Positions 1 to 7,664 of a stretch of 64,000 nucleotides of DNA are shown here, one piece after another. Source of the stretch: Desulfurivibrio sp044068625 (GTDB lineage: Bacteria; Desulfobacterota; Desulfobulbia; Desulfobulbales; Desulfurivibrionaceae). The notes under the pieces are model-generated. The model saw nothing but the letters and a program-made list of their open reading frames with translations, was not told the DNA's origin and ran no database searches. A program made the position numbers and the translations under genes. Every line of letters begins with the position of its first letter. Position 1 is the first letter of the stretch. The stretch is from contig NZ_JBIPKH010000002.1 in assembly GCF_044068625.1 (NCBI RefSeq), positions 1 through 64,000 on the forward strand, given 5' to 3'.

Positions 1-12
1 AACTTAACTATT

Positions 13-73
13 TTACTCAATATTGAGTAAGCTCAAGCGCTAAATTGAGTAAAAAAATGAGTAAATTGAGTAA
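13..73. promoter_or_regulatory. Palindrome plus repeated TTGAGTAA half-sites, probable operator
   Basis: A perfect 18-bp palindrome, TTACTCAATATTGAGTAA, lies at 13-30. Its right half, TTGAGTAA, recurs in the same orientation at 45-52 and 66-73, with a shorter copy TGAGTAA at 58-64. The first three full copies are spaced 22 and 21 bp, close to two helical turns. The array ends 17 bp before the GTG start of the Nudix gene, where an operator for autoregulation would sit. I recognise no specific regulator family for this motif, and no regulator gene is visible in the window next to it; one could lie upstream of the window edge. Confidence 0.5.
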
Positions 74-90
74 ACACCTGGAAGGGTAGG

Positions 91-537
91 GTGTCATTGC
101 CGGGAGATCTGTTTGTGAAACCTGAAGGCTTGCATCATTTGCAGGTGGCATGCGCCATAATTGAAGATAAGGGCCAGGTGCTGGCGGCCCAGCGGAGTGC
201 GGCCATGAGTCTGCCCCTCAAATGGGAATTTCCCGGCGGCAAGATCCGGGTCGATGAAACGCCGTCCGCGTGTCTGCACAGGGAACTGGCGGAGGAGCTG
301 GGAGTGCGGGTTGATATTCTGCGGGCCATGCCGCCGAGCACCCATCACTATCCGAACTTTGCCGTCACCTTGCATCCCTTTGTCTGCACTCTGGCCGGGG
401 GTGAATTGCGTAACAACGAACACGCGGCCCTGCGCTGGCTGCCGCCGGATGAACTGCCAACCCTGGACTGGGCCGAGGCCGATCTGCCGATTATCGCCGC
501 CTACTGCCGTGAACAGCAGCCTGGTGGGCCAGTATGA
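91..537 (+). CDS. Nudix (MutT-like) pyrophosphohydrolase
   Basis: A 148-residue Nudix protein. The Nudix box is complete: a GG start, E at the sixth following position, then REL..EELG (about residues 49-71), matching GX5EX7REUXEEXGU. The family hydrolyses nucleoside diphosphate-X compounds; the nearest well-known relatives are 8-oxo-dGTP diphosphatases that sanitise the nucleotide pool. The GTG start at 91 follows a GGAAGGGTAGG stretch; an alternative GTG at 115 would remove eight residues. Its stop overlaps the ATG of the following helicase gene (ATGA), so the two were translationally coupled. In many bacteria a MutT-like gene precedes DUF3427 helicase genes, so this copy may be a partner of that module rather than housekeeping MutT. 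The exact substrate cannot be read from sequence. Confidence 0.85.
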   Translation: MSLPGDLFVKPEGLHHLQVACAIIEDKGQVLAAQRSAAMSLPLKWEFPGGKIRVDETPSACLHRELAEELGVRVDILRAMPPSTHHYPNFAVTLHPFVCTLAGGELRNNEHAALRWLPPDELPTLDWAEADLPIIAAYCREQQPGGPV

Positions 538-2236
538 CCGGCCCTAAGCTCAACGCCGGCCTTTACGATGCCCTCCTGGATGAATCCCTGCGGGATCTTC
601 TGACCCTTTCTCCCGAACTGCGTACCATTCTGGGCAAGCTTGATCCCGAAGAAGAACCCGCCCGCTATGCTGCTTTTCTGGCCCAGGTGGTGGAGCAGGC
701 ACTGCGGGAGGAAGCCGATCCGGAGCAGCGCCGCCGGCTGTGTAATCAAATTATCTCTCTGCGTTTCCTACGACACCGAGCGGACCCGATTGCACGCCAA
801 GGCCTATCATTTCAAACGCCATTCCGGCTTTGCCACTGCCTATATCGGCTCGGCCAACATGTCCCACGCCGCCATGACCAGCGGCCTGGAGTGGAACCTC
901 AAGGTCAGCGCCCAGGACATGGCGCATATTCTGGAAAAGTTCACCGCCGAATTTGAGACCTATTGGCACAGTCGAGAGTTTTTGCCCTTCGACCCCGCCG
1001 ATCCGCTGCCCCTGCGCAACGCCACTGCCCGGGCCCGCAACCAGGGCGGGGCCACCTCGCCCCAGGTCTTTTTCGATCTTCAGCCCCATCCCTTCCAGGA
1101 ACGTATTCTGGAAGCCCTGGCCCGAGAGCGCACCAGCCGCGACAGTTGGCGCAACCTGGTCATCGCCGCTACCGGCACCGGCAAAACGGTAATTTCCGCC
1201 TTCGATTACCAACGCTTCCGCACCGCCAACCACAAGCAGGCCCGGCTGCTCTTTGTCGCCCATCGCCAGGAGATTTTGCAGCAGGCCCTGGCAACCTTCA
1301 GAAACGTTCTCCGGGATCAGAACTTCGGGGAACTGCTCACCGGCAACTTCCAGGCCCAGCGCCTCGATCATCTTTTTTGTTCGGTGAGGATGCTCACCAG
1401 CCGCCGCCTCTGGGAACAGGTGGGAGCCGACTTTTACGATTACATCATCGTGGACGAGGCCCACCACGGCACCGCTACCAGCTACCGGTCGCTTTTCGAT
1501 GAGTTTTCGCCGCAAATCCTGTTGGGGCTGACCGCCACCCCGGAACGGATGGACGGCGGCAACGTGGCCGCCGACTTTGGCAATCGTTTCGCCGCCGAAA
1601 TCCGCCTGCCGGAGGCCCTGGAAGAAAAACTGCTCTGCCCCTTTCATTACTTCGGGGTGGCCGACCCGGTGGCCCTGGCCCATGACCGTTTCTGGCGCCA
1701 GGGGAAATACAACGTCAATGAGCTGGAAAAAGTCTATACCGGCTCCCATATCCAGGCCAAACAGCGCTTGGAGGCTATTCTCGCCAATCTGTATCGTTAC
1801 GAGCCAAACCCCGAGGCCATCAAAGGGGTGGGTTTCTGCGTCAGCATCAAACATGCCCAGTACATGGCTGAGATGTTCAACCAACGGGGCATTGCGGCGG
1901 TTGATAACCTTCCAGAAAACCGAAAAGGAGTTCTCCCCCAGCACCATGTACGCCGACTACCCCATCAGCCGCCAGCTGCTGCATTGGGAGTCCCAGGCCA
2001 CCACCAGCCAGCATTCCCCCACCGGCCGCAACCTGACCGACCATGCTGAGCGAGGCTACACCATCCTGCTTTTCGCCCGCGACCAGAAGAAAAGCAACAA
2101 CTGTACCGTCCCGTTCACCTATCTTGGCCCGGCTAACCGGGTAAGCTTCGAAAGCCAGCGGCCGATCAGGATGGTCTGGCGCTTGCTGCATCCCATGCCG
2201 GTGGTAATGTTCGAAGAAAATCGCCGGGGTGGGTGA
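534..2236 (+). pseudogene. Decayed PLD-nuclease/SF2 helicase/DUF3427 gene with two internal deletions
   Basis: Three consecutive frames read as one ancestral protein. Frame A (534 to about 761) holds the N-terminal domain. Frame B (about 763 to 1902) starts inside a phospholipase-D-like nuclease domain (HAK then IGSANMS), then an SF2 helicase with Walker A ATGTGKT, DEAH box VDEAHH and motif III LTATPE, and stops in the helicase C-terminal domain at QRGIAAV. Frame C (about 1906 to 2236) is the DUF3427 end, including MVWRL and FEENRRGG. At both joins family-typical residues abut directly, so roughly half of the usual 1,000-residue protein is missing and the frame shifts each time. The gene overlaps the Nudix gene by 4 nt. 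Internal deletions, or a collapsed assembly, explain this better than sequencing slips. The helicase is very unlikely to be functional. Confidence 0.85.
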
Positions 2237-2267
2237 TAATTGGTCCATTAATTTCGTTGAAAACTGC

Positions 2268-2900
2268 CTACCAGCCAAGGCTCCACAACACCCGCAGGGC
2301 CACCAGGCCCAGCAGCAGGGCGAACAGCAGATCCAGCCAGCGGTGAAAGCGGAGAAAGCGGGCTCTGGCCATGGTGGTGGAGAGCAGCAGCGCCACCAGC
2401 ACATACCATAAGGTGTCGATGGTCATGGCCAGTAGGGCCATCAGCCCTTTGCTGGTCAAGGTGTGGCTTGGGCCGACAAACTGGCTGAACAGGGCGATGA
2501 AAAAGAGGCCCACCTTGGGGTTGAGGAAAGCGATCAGAAAACCATCCCGCCAGGCCGGGGTCTCGGTTCGGCCGTTGGCGGGGGAGGGGGGCGCCGCCTT
2601 TTTCCAAGCCCCCATCCCGGCCTTGCCGGCCAGAAAGAGCAGGTAGATGGCTCCGGCAATTTGCAGCAGCCTCAGCAGGGTGGGAATCGCCAGCAGGATG
2701 GCGGCAATACCCAGCACACTGAGCAGGGCATAGATCCCGATCCCCAGGCCGTGGGCCCCGGCGGCCATCAGCCCCTGGCGGCGGCCGCCATGGATGCTGT
2801 GGCGCACGATCACCGCCAGGCTTGGACCCGGCGACATGGCCCCCAGGATGCAGATCCCGGCCAGGGTCAGCCAGTCGCTCCAGAGTTGCATCAGCAACAA
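2268..2900 (-). CDS. LysE/RhtB-family amino-acid exporter
   Basis: A 210-residue inner-membrane protein of the LysE translocator superfamily. The N-terminus carries the family signature GAMSPGPS (about residues 20-27) in the first helix, and about six hydrophobic segments follow. The family exports amino acids such as lysine, threonine or homoserine and related compounds by proton exchange; substrate cannot be assigned here. A Pro/Ser-rich cytoplasmic stretch lies between helices three and four (AAPPSPANGR). It runs convergently against the decayed helicase gene with 31 bp between them. No partner gene is adjacent on its strand. Confidence 0.85.
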   Translation of the reverse strand: MLLMQLWSDWLTLAGICILGAMSPGPSLAVIVRHSIHGGRRQGLMAAGAHGLGIGIYALLSVLGIAAILLAIPTLLRLLQIAGAIYLLFLAGKAGMGAWKKAAPPSPANGRTETPAWRDGFLIAFLNPKVGLFFIALFSQFVGPSHTLTSKGLMALLAMTIDTLWYVLVALLLSTTMARARFLRFHRWLDLLFALLLGLVALRVLWSLGW

Positions 2901-3024
2901 TCCCCCATCATCTCCATTATTATCAAACTGAAAAGCCGTTGCTGTTCAGCGCCGTCGCGGCCCAAGCTGCCCCATCTTCATTAAAAGCGCAAGCAGTTTA
3001 ATCCCCCAGGCCAGGCAATCGCCC

Positions 3025-3068
3025 TGCAACAGGTTTGCAACGCAGAGGTGTTGCATTGGGGTGTTGCA
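3025..3068 (+). promoter_or_regulatory. Candidate enhancer: two TGCAAC and two GTTGCA repeats
   Basis: TGCAAC occurs at 3025-3030 and 3036-3041, and its reverse complement GTTGCA at 3050-3055 and 3063-3068. The inner pair forms an inverted repeat with an 8-bp spacer, and the outer pair nests around it. The cluster is about 225-270 bp upstream of the sigma-54 promoter at 3291, the usual distance for a bacterial enhancer-binding protein. The activator is unknown. This motif differs from the GTTAC palindromes of the 40-45 kb region, so a different regulator is likely. Confidence 0.45.
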
Positions 3069-3290
3069 TGCCGCACGTTTGCGGTGGCGTTCGGCGGCCA
3101 CACTTGGGGGCCCAGTTTTTCCTATTCTGTTTTTTCTTCCCGATCCAGCGTGATTATTTTGATTTTGCCACAGTTGTGTGGGGCGAAGTTTCCTTGCCTG
3201 TGGTTTATGGAAAAAATATCCAGCAAAATTAGGACTTTACCTCTTTGGTTTCATGTTTTCCGGGGTCGAGGCCGCAAAATTATCTCCAGG

Positions 3291-3307
3291 TTGGCACGGC
3301 CCGTGCA
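3291..3307 (+). promoter_or_regulatory. Sigma-54 (-24/-12) promoter
   Basis: TTGGCACGGCCCGTGCA matches the consensus YTGGCACGNNNNTTGCW except for one base (G for the first T of TTGC). The invariant GG (3293-3294) and GC (3305-3306) are separated by exactly 10 bp. It lies about 70 bp upstream of the ATG at 3377, and candidate enhancer repeats lie upstream. No competing sigma-70 promoter stands out. Confidence 0.75.
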
Positions 3308-3376
3308 AACTACACTGGTCAAACGCTGGCCATGAAGAGAATAGATACAGCAAGACAAATAGATAAGGAGGACGCC

Positions 3377-3592
3377 ATGAAGAACGCAACGAGGATTGGA
3401 CAGGAAAAGGTAGAGACCCGCATCGATCGCAACGCCATCGCCGAGGGTGCCGGACAGGCTGGAATCGGAATCATCGCTATCCTGGCCGCTTTGATCGGGG
3501 CCTGGGGGCTCGCCTGCCTGGTCGGGGGAGTCGTGGAAGCCGGAGCGGCCGAGATGGTGCGCGGTTTGGTCACCGCGGTCACCGGACGCTAG
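3377..3592 (+). CDS. Small membrane protein of unknown function
   Basis: A 71-residue protein I do not recognise. The ATG at 3377 is chosen because AAGGAGGA sits just upstream; an upstream in-frame extension would run through the promoter region. The first 25 residues are polar and charged (KNATRIGQEKVETRID), followed by a long Gly/Ala-rich hydrophobic segment (about residues 27-60) that could form one long or two short transmembrane helices with small-residue packing faces. The C-terminus is short. It is the first gene of a two-gene unit under a sigma-54 promoter, 55 bp ahead of the next small membrane protein. The pairing suggests a small membrane complex, but no function can be assigned. 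Confidence 0.75.
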   Translation: MKNATRIGQEKVETRIDRNAIAEGAGQAGIGIIAILAALIGAWGLACLVGGVVEAGAAEMVRGLVTAVTGR

Positions 3593-3647
3593 CACAAACA
3601 AAAAATAACAGTACTTAACAATAATAACTAAACCGGAGGACAGGACA

Positions 3648-3956
3648 ATGAAAGCCAACAATCAAAAAGGAAATGCTCGGGTAATGCTCACCATGATGGT
3701 GGGTTTGGGCGGAATCATCGGAGTCTGGGCGGTGGGGACCGTGGTCTTCGCGCTCTCCCAGGCCAACTGGCAGGTTTCCGAGCTGCTCCGCAGCTACCTG
3801 GTGGCCACGGGCGCCATCGGCGAATTCCAGACCCTGGTAGATTTCTACACCCACATCAAGGGCGTTGAATATATCATCTGCCTGGCCTTCCTGGTGGCCT
3901 TCCCCGCCTTCTTCAAGTATGTAAACCGCCCCACCGCGGCGGTGGCCAACCGTTAA
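3648..3956 (+). CDS. Small two-helix membrane protein of unknown function
   Basis: A 102-residue protein I do not recognise. It starts at an ATG preceded by CGGAGGACAGGACA. Two hydrophobic segments are visible: about residues 12-36 (a Met/Gly/Val-rich stretch) and about 74-92 (EYIICLAFLVAFPAFF). They are separated by a soluble loop of some 40 residues with aromatic and charged positions (SYLVATGAIGEFQTLVDFYTHIKG). The N-terminus is basic and Asn/Lys rich, suggesting it stays in the cytoplasm. It is the second and last gene of the sigma-54 unit, with a strong terminator directly after it. Likely co-expressed and co-localised with the preceding protein. Confidence 0.8.
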   Translation: MKANNQKGNARVMLTMMVGLGGIIGVWAVGTVVFALSQANWQVSELLRSYLVATGAIGEFQTLVDFYTHIKGVEYIICLAFLVAFPAFFKYVNRPTAAVANR

Positions 3957-3993
3957 CAAGCGACTATCTCAATAGCTCAGAGCAGGAAGAGCG

Positions 3994-4027
3994 AATCCGG
4001 GGGGGTAACCCTCCCGGATTTTTTTTT
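3994..4027 (+). terminator. Rho-independent terminator
   Basis: A stem of 11-12 bp (AATCCGGGGGG pairing with CCTCCCGGATT, one G-U wobble) with a 3-5 nt loop is followed by a run of nine T (4019-4027). It lies 37 bp after the second small membrane protein gene and defines the two-gene sigma-54 unit as a discrete transcript. It also faces the end of the convergent U32 gene. Confidence 0.9.
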
Positions 4028-4033
4028 AGCTCT

Positions 4034-6217
4034 TTACTTCAAACCCCGGAAGAAGTTGAAGGAGGTGGTTGCCGGCAGGGGTTGATCGACGGCCAGGGCA
4101 CCGAGGATTTGTCGACCTTTGGGGGAGTTGGCCCCGCAGTGGCTGAGATCGGCCAACAGTTCACCGGCCCCCCTGCTCCTGATTAGGCCAAGAGAACCGG
4201 CCAGGGAGAAATCCTCCTCCCCCTGCACTTCGGTGAGGCCATGGCCGGCAAGGATCCGATACCCTTCCCCCTTGTCCGAGCGCAGCACGCTGCCCGACCG
4301 CACCCCTTTAAGCGGAATCCGGGAGATCAGTATCGGCAGGGGACTGTAAACGGTGGTGGTCAACGGCAGCCCCAATCGCCAAAGGGCGGCCATATTCTCC
4401 TGTTCATCTTCCAGGTTGAGGGTCAGCCGGGCCAGGCCCAACTCCTGCCAGGCCAGGGCCGCTTGCTGGTTCATGGTGTAGCAGCGGAAGCCCCCCAGCA
4501 GCTGGAGGCCATCCAGGCCGGCGAAGAGGGGCAGATGGCCCAGATTGCCCAGCCGGAAGGTCCGGTAGCCCCGGCCGGCCAATATCCGCACCGCCCGTCG
4601 GTACTCCTCCCACTCCTCGCTGAAAAGCAGAGGGGGAATCTCCCAGCCCAGCCGTTCCCGGTTCTTGCCTAGCCGCCCCTCCGCCCGGGACAGGGCGCTG
4701 AGGTTTTCCGAGGTCAGGGGCAGTTCCAGGCTGGAGACCTGGGGGTTGTCCAGCAGGTCCAGGTCCGCCAGGCCCCGGCCCCGGACGGCAAAGGTGAGGG
4801 GGGCGGGATTGGGGGCGATTTTCTCCTGTTTGCTGATTTCATTCAATTCGGTCAGGGCCAGGGCCCGGCGGCGGGCCAGCTCCTCCTCTTGGGCGGCGAC
4901 AGGTTCCGCTGGGGAGACGGCCGCCAGCTTTTGTCGGCAGGCTTCGGGGCTTAAAAGAAAAGAGATTTTACCCCCAACCTTGAATACCGAGTCGCCCGGT
5001 TTGAAAAAACCGGCCCGGGGCGGAATCGGGATCTGGACAAAGTCACCGGCCCGGGCGGCCTTCACTTTCTTGCTGCCCACCACGATCTCCCGCACCGTAA
5101 AGCCGCTGCCGGCCTGATCATTCTGGGGTTGGATTCGGATCCGGTCGCCCACATGCAACCGGTCGGCGCTGGCGAAACCCACCAGGCCGCCCCGCAGGGT
5201 GGTCACCTCGCCCAGGTGGCGGCCCAAGGCACCCTTGCGCTCGGCATCCCCCAGGCCGGTGGGGACAAACCCGGTCAGGAACCCCTTGGTGGGCTCCCGG
5301 CCAAAGGAGAGTTCCAGTTGTTCGGCGGCTTGCCCCAGGGCTTCCTTGCGGGCATTGGCCGGAGCGTCCAGTGCCCGGCGGTAGGCCGCCACCACCCGGG
5401 CCACGTAATCGGCGCTTTTCATCCTCCCTTCGATCTTGAAGCTCATCACTCCGGCGGCGCTCAGTTCGGGCAGCAGCTCCAGGGCGGAGAGGTCGCTGGT
5501 GGAGAAGTGGTAGCCGGGCTGTTCGCCCAGGTAATAGCGGCGGCGGCAGGGTTGAGCGCAACGGCCCCGGTTGCCGCTGGCTCCGCTGAGGGCGGAGGAG
5601 AAAAAGCATTGGCCGGAAACGGAAAAGCAGAGGGCGCCGTGGACAAAATGTTCCAACTCCAGGTTGCTTTGCTGCCGGATCCTGGCGATCTCCGCCAGGG
5701 AAAGCTCCCGGGCCAGCACCGCCCGGCTGAAGCCCATTCGCTCCAGCATCTTGACCCCGGCGCCGTTGTGGACGGTCATCTGGGTGGAGGCGTGCAGCGG
5801 CAGGTCGGGGAAATGGCGGCGGGCCAGGCGCCAGACCCCCAGGTCCTGGATGATGATACCGTCGCCGGCCATCCCCTCCAAGGCGGCCAGCAGGTCGATG
5901 AGCCGGGGCAGTTCCTTCTCCTTGAGCAGGGTGTTGAGGGTGACGTAAAGCCGGCGACCCTGCTGGTGGGCGTAAGCGGTCATCCGTTCCACCTCGGCCA
6001 GGGTGAAATTCTTGGCCCGGGCCCGGGCGGAAAATTCAGTTAGCCCGCAGTAAATCGCGTCGGCCCCGTTCTCCAGGGCGGCGAAGAAGGCCTCCAGGCT
6101 CCCGGCCGGGGCCAGCAGCTCGCTGGTTGGGGTTCGTTTTTCCCGGTCGTTCCTGTTTTTTTGCTGTTTGCCCATTATTGCCGGCCCTTTGGAAAAGGTT
6201 TGAGAAGTTGTGGCCAT
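4034..6217 (-). CDS. U32-family protein, RlhA-like (23S rRNA hydroxylation or collagenase-like)
   Basis: A long U32 protein (727 residues). After a basic leader the core begins at ELLAPAGSLEAFFAALENGAD, the typical U32 start, followed by a TIM-barrel-like region with HASTQMTVHN and EHFVHGALC, and the Cys cluster SGNRGRCAQPCRRRY that supplies iron-sulfur cysteines in RlhA. The second half is the DUF3656-type extension seen in E. coli RlhA, which helps hydroxylate C2501 of 23S rRNA using prephenate-linked chemistry. The length fits the RlhA branch rather than the short TrhP/UbiU proteins. Start is uncertain: ATG at 6217, or ATG at 6175 (MGKQQ), which has AAAGGG upstream and removes 14 residues. 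It is transcribed alone and divergently from fetA. Confidence 0.8.
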   Translation of the reverse strand: MATTSQTFSKGPAIMGKQQKNRNDREKRTPTSELLAPAGSLEAFFAALENGADAIYCGLTEFSARARAKNFTLAEVERMTAYAHQQGRRLYVTLNTLLKEKELPRLIDLLAALEGMAGDGIIIQDLGVWRLARRHFPDLPLHASTQMTVHNGAGVKMLERMGFSRAVLARELSLAEIARIRQQSNLELEHFVHGALCFSVSGQCFFSSALSGASGNRGRCAQPCRRRYYLGEQPGYHFSTSDLSALELLPELSAAGVMSFKIEGRMKSADYVARVVAAYRRALDAPANARKEALGQAAEQLELSFGREPTKGFLTGFVPTGLGDAERKGALGRHLGEVTTLRGGLVGFASADRLHVGDRIRIQPQNDQAGSGFTVREIVVGSKKVKAARAGDFVQIPIPPRAGFFKPGDSVFKVGGKISFLLSPEACRQKLAAVSPAEPVAAQEEELARRRALALTELNEISKQEKIAPNPAPLTFAVRGRGLADLDLLDNPQVSSLELPLTSENLSALSRAEGRLGKNRERLGWEIPPLLFSEEWEEYRRAVRILAGRGYRTFRLGNLGHLPLFAGLDGLQLLGGFRCYTMNQQAALAWQELGLARLTLNLEDEQENMAALWRLGLPLTTTVYSPLPILISRIPLKGVRSGSVLRSDKGEGYRILAGHGLTEVQGEEDFSLAGSLGLIRSRGAGELLADLSHCGANSPKGRQILGALAVDQPLPATTSFNFFRGLK

Positions 6218-6285
6218 GGGGATAACTTACTTCCGGCCATCGGTCAATATCGGCTTACAAACAAGAACGGGAGCGAACTGAAAAA

Positions 6286-6876
6286 ATGTTGCGCATGGAA
6301 GGGCTCCGGGTGCGGGAGGTTACCCTCGACCTGGTGATCAAACGGGGAGAGGTCGTCTGTCTCTCCGGCCCCTCGGGGAGCGGTAAATCCCTGCTACTGC
6401 GGGCGATTGCCGACCTGATTCCCCATGAGGGCCGGGTGGTTTTTAACGGTGAGGAGTGTGCCGGGATGCCGGCCCATCTCTGGCGGCGGCGGGTGGGTCT
6501 GTTGCCGGCGGAATCCCAGTGGTGGGCCGACCGGGTGGGGGAGCATTTCAATCAGCCGATGACGGCGGAGTTGGCTGCCCTGGGGTTCGGGCCCGAGGTG
6601 CTGGAGTGGCAGGTTGCCCGCTGTTCCACCGGTGAACGGCAGCGGCTGGCGATTGTGCGGCTGCTGGCCCAGGCTCCGACGGCCCTGCTGCTGGATGAAC
6701 CCACCGCCAGCCTGGATCAGGCCGGGATCGCCCGGGTGGAGGAGTTGATTGATCGTTATCGCCGGCAGCGGCAGGCCCCGGTGTTGTGGGTAAGTCACGA
6801 TCCCGGCCAGGTGGCCCGGGTGGCCGACCGCCACCTGCGGCTCGACGGGGAACGGGTGGCGGAGGTGGGCTTATGA
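6286..6876 (+). CDS. fetA: ABC transporter ATP-binding protein, FetA-like
   Basis: A short (196-residue) ABC ATPase. Walker A is GPSGSGKS (about residues 30-37), Walker B is ALLLDEPTASLD, and the H-loop is in VSHDP. The signature motif is CSTGERQR in place of LSGGQ, with the serine and glycine kept, as commonly seen in the YbbL/FetA family. FetAB is an inner-membrane ABC exporter that lowers cytoplasmic iron and protects against oxidative stress. The ATG of the permease gene overlaps its stop (ATGA), so both are made together. A ferritin gene about 3 kb downstream supports a local iron-handling theme. The start could instead be the Met three codons later. Confidence 0.85.
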   Translation: MLRMEGLRVREVTLDLVIKRGEVVCLSGPSGSGKSLLLRAIADLIPHEGRVVFNGEECAGMPAHLWRRRVGLLPAESQWWADRVGEHFNQPMTAELAALGFGPEVLEWQVARCSTGERQRLAIVRLLAQAPTALLLDEPTASLDQAGIARVEELIDRYRRQRQAPVLWVSHDPGQVARVADRHLRLDGERVAEVGL

Positions 6877-7664
6877 ATCTCATCGTGCTCAGCTATACCG
6901 ATCTGCTGATCGCCGCCGGACTGATTGTGCTTTTGGCTGCCCTCTCGCTGCTCTTGAAGTTGCGGGTGGAGGGACAGTTGCTGCTTGCCGGGGCGCGGAC
7001 CACCATCCAGTTGCTGCTGGTGGGTCTGGTCTTAAAGGCCCTGTTCGCCCATGTCAGTTTAAGCTGGGTCAGCCTGATGGCCCTGGTGATGCTGCTGATC
7101 GCCGGCTACGAGGTGATGGCCCGGCAGAAAAGGCCGTTCAGGGGGGCTTGGGGCTATGCCTTGGGGACCGGGGCGATGTTTATCTCCTCCTTTGCCACCA
7201 CCCTTTTCGCCCTGCTGGTGATCATCGGCAACGAGCCCTGGTACTATCCCCAGTACGCCATCCCCCTGCTGGGGATGATGCTGGGCAACACCATGACCGG
7301 CGTGGCCCTGGCCCTGGATCGTCTGACCAATTTCGCCTGGCAGCAGCAGGCCGTGATCGAAACCCGGCTGGCTTTGGGCCAGGAGTGGCGGGTGGCCATT
7401 AGGGAGAGTGTGCGGGAGAGTGTCCGCATCGGCCTGATCCCCATCATCAACGCCATGGCCGCCGCCGGGGTGGTCAGCCTGCCGGGAATGATGACCGGCC
7501 AGATCCTTTCCGGCACCCCACCCATGGAGGCGGTGAAGTACCAGATTCTGATCATGTTCATGATCACCGCCGGCACCGGCTTCGCCATTCTGCTGGCCAC
7601 CTGGCTGGGAGGGCGGCGGCTCTTTGATCAACGGCAGCGACTAAGGCTGGATCGACTTAAGTAA
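6873..7664 (+). CDS. fetB: ABC transporter permease, FetB-like iron exporter
   Basis: A 263-residue inner-membrane permease of the UPF0014/YbbM (FetB) family. The ATG at 6873 overlaps the fetA stop. Around seven hydrophobic helices can be traced, and family landmarks are present: GARTTIQLLLVG after the first helix, PLLGMMLGNTM in the middle, RLALGQEW, and VVSLPGMMTGQILSG ahead of the last helices. With FetA it would form the export pump for iron or a related metal. Its last 8 bp overlap tail-to-tail with the histidine kinase gene on the opposite strand. Confidence 0.9.
   Translation: MNLIVLSYTDLLIAAGLIVLLAALSLLLKLRVEGQLLLAGARTTIQLLLVGLVLKALFAHVSLSWVSLMALVMLLIAGYEVMARQKRPFRGAWGYALGTGAMFISSFATTLFALLVIIGNEPWYYPQYAIPLLGMMLGNTMTGVALALDRLTNFAWQQQAVIETRLALGQEWRVAIRESVRESVRIGLIPIINAMAAAGVVSLPGMMTGQILSGTPPMEAVKYQILIMFMITAGTGFAILLATWLGGRRLFDQRQRLRLDRLK

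Larger units (their letters stand above)
2901..3376. other. 476-bp non-coding interval carrying a sigma-54 control region
   Basis: This gap separates the divergent LysE gene from the small membrane protein genes. Short reading frames in it have no family resemblance and no good ribosome binding site. The recognisable contents are the TGCAAC/GTTGCA repeats at 3025-3068 and the -24/-12 promoter at 3291-3307, listed separately. The sequence between them is comparatively AT-rich (about 3115-3245), as expected for DNA that bends between an enhancer and a sigma-54 promoter. I see no RNA gene or terminator in the interval. Confidence 0.6.

Noticed and set aside
751..1947. A 398-codon open frame on the minus strand
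   Set aside because: Antisense to the helicase pseudogene; no family resemblance.
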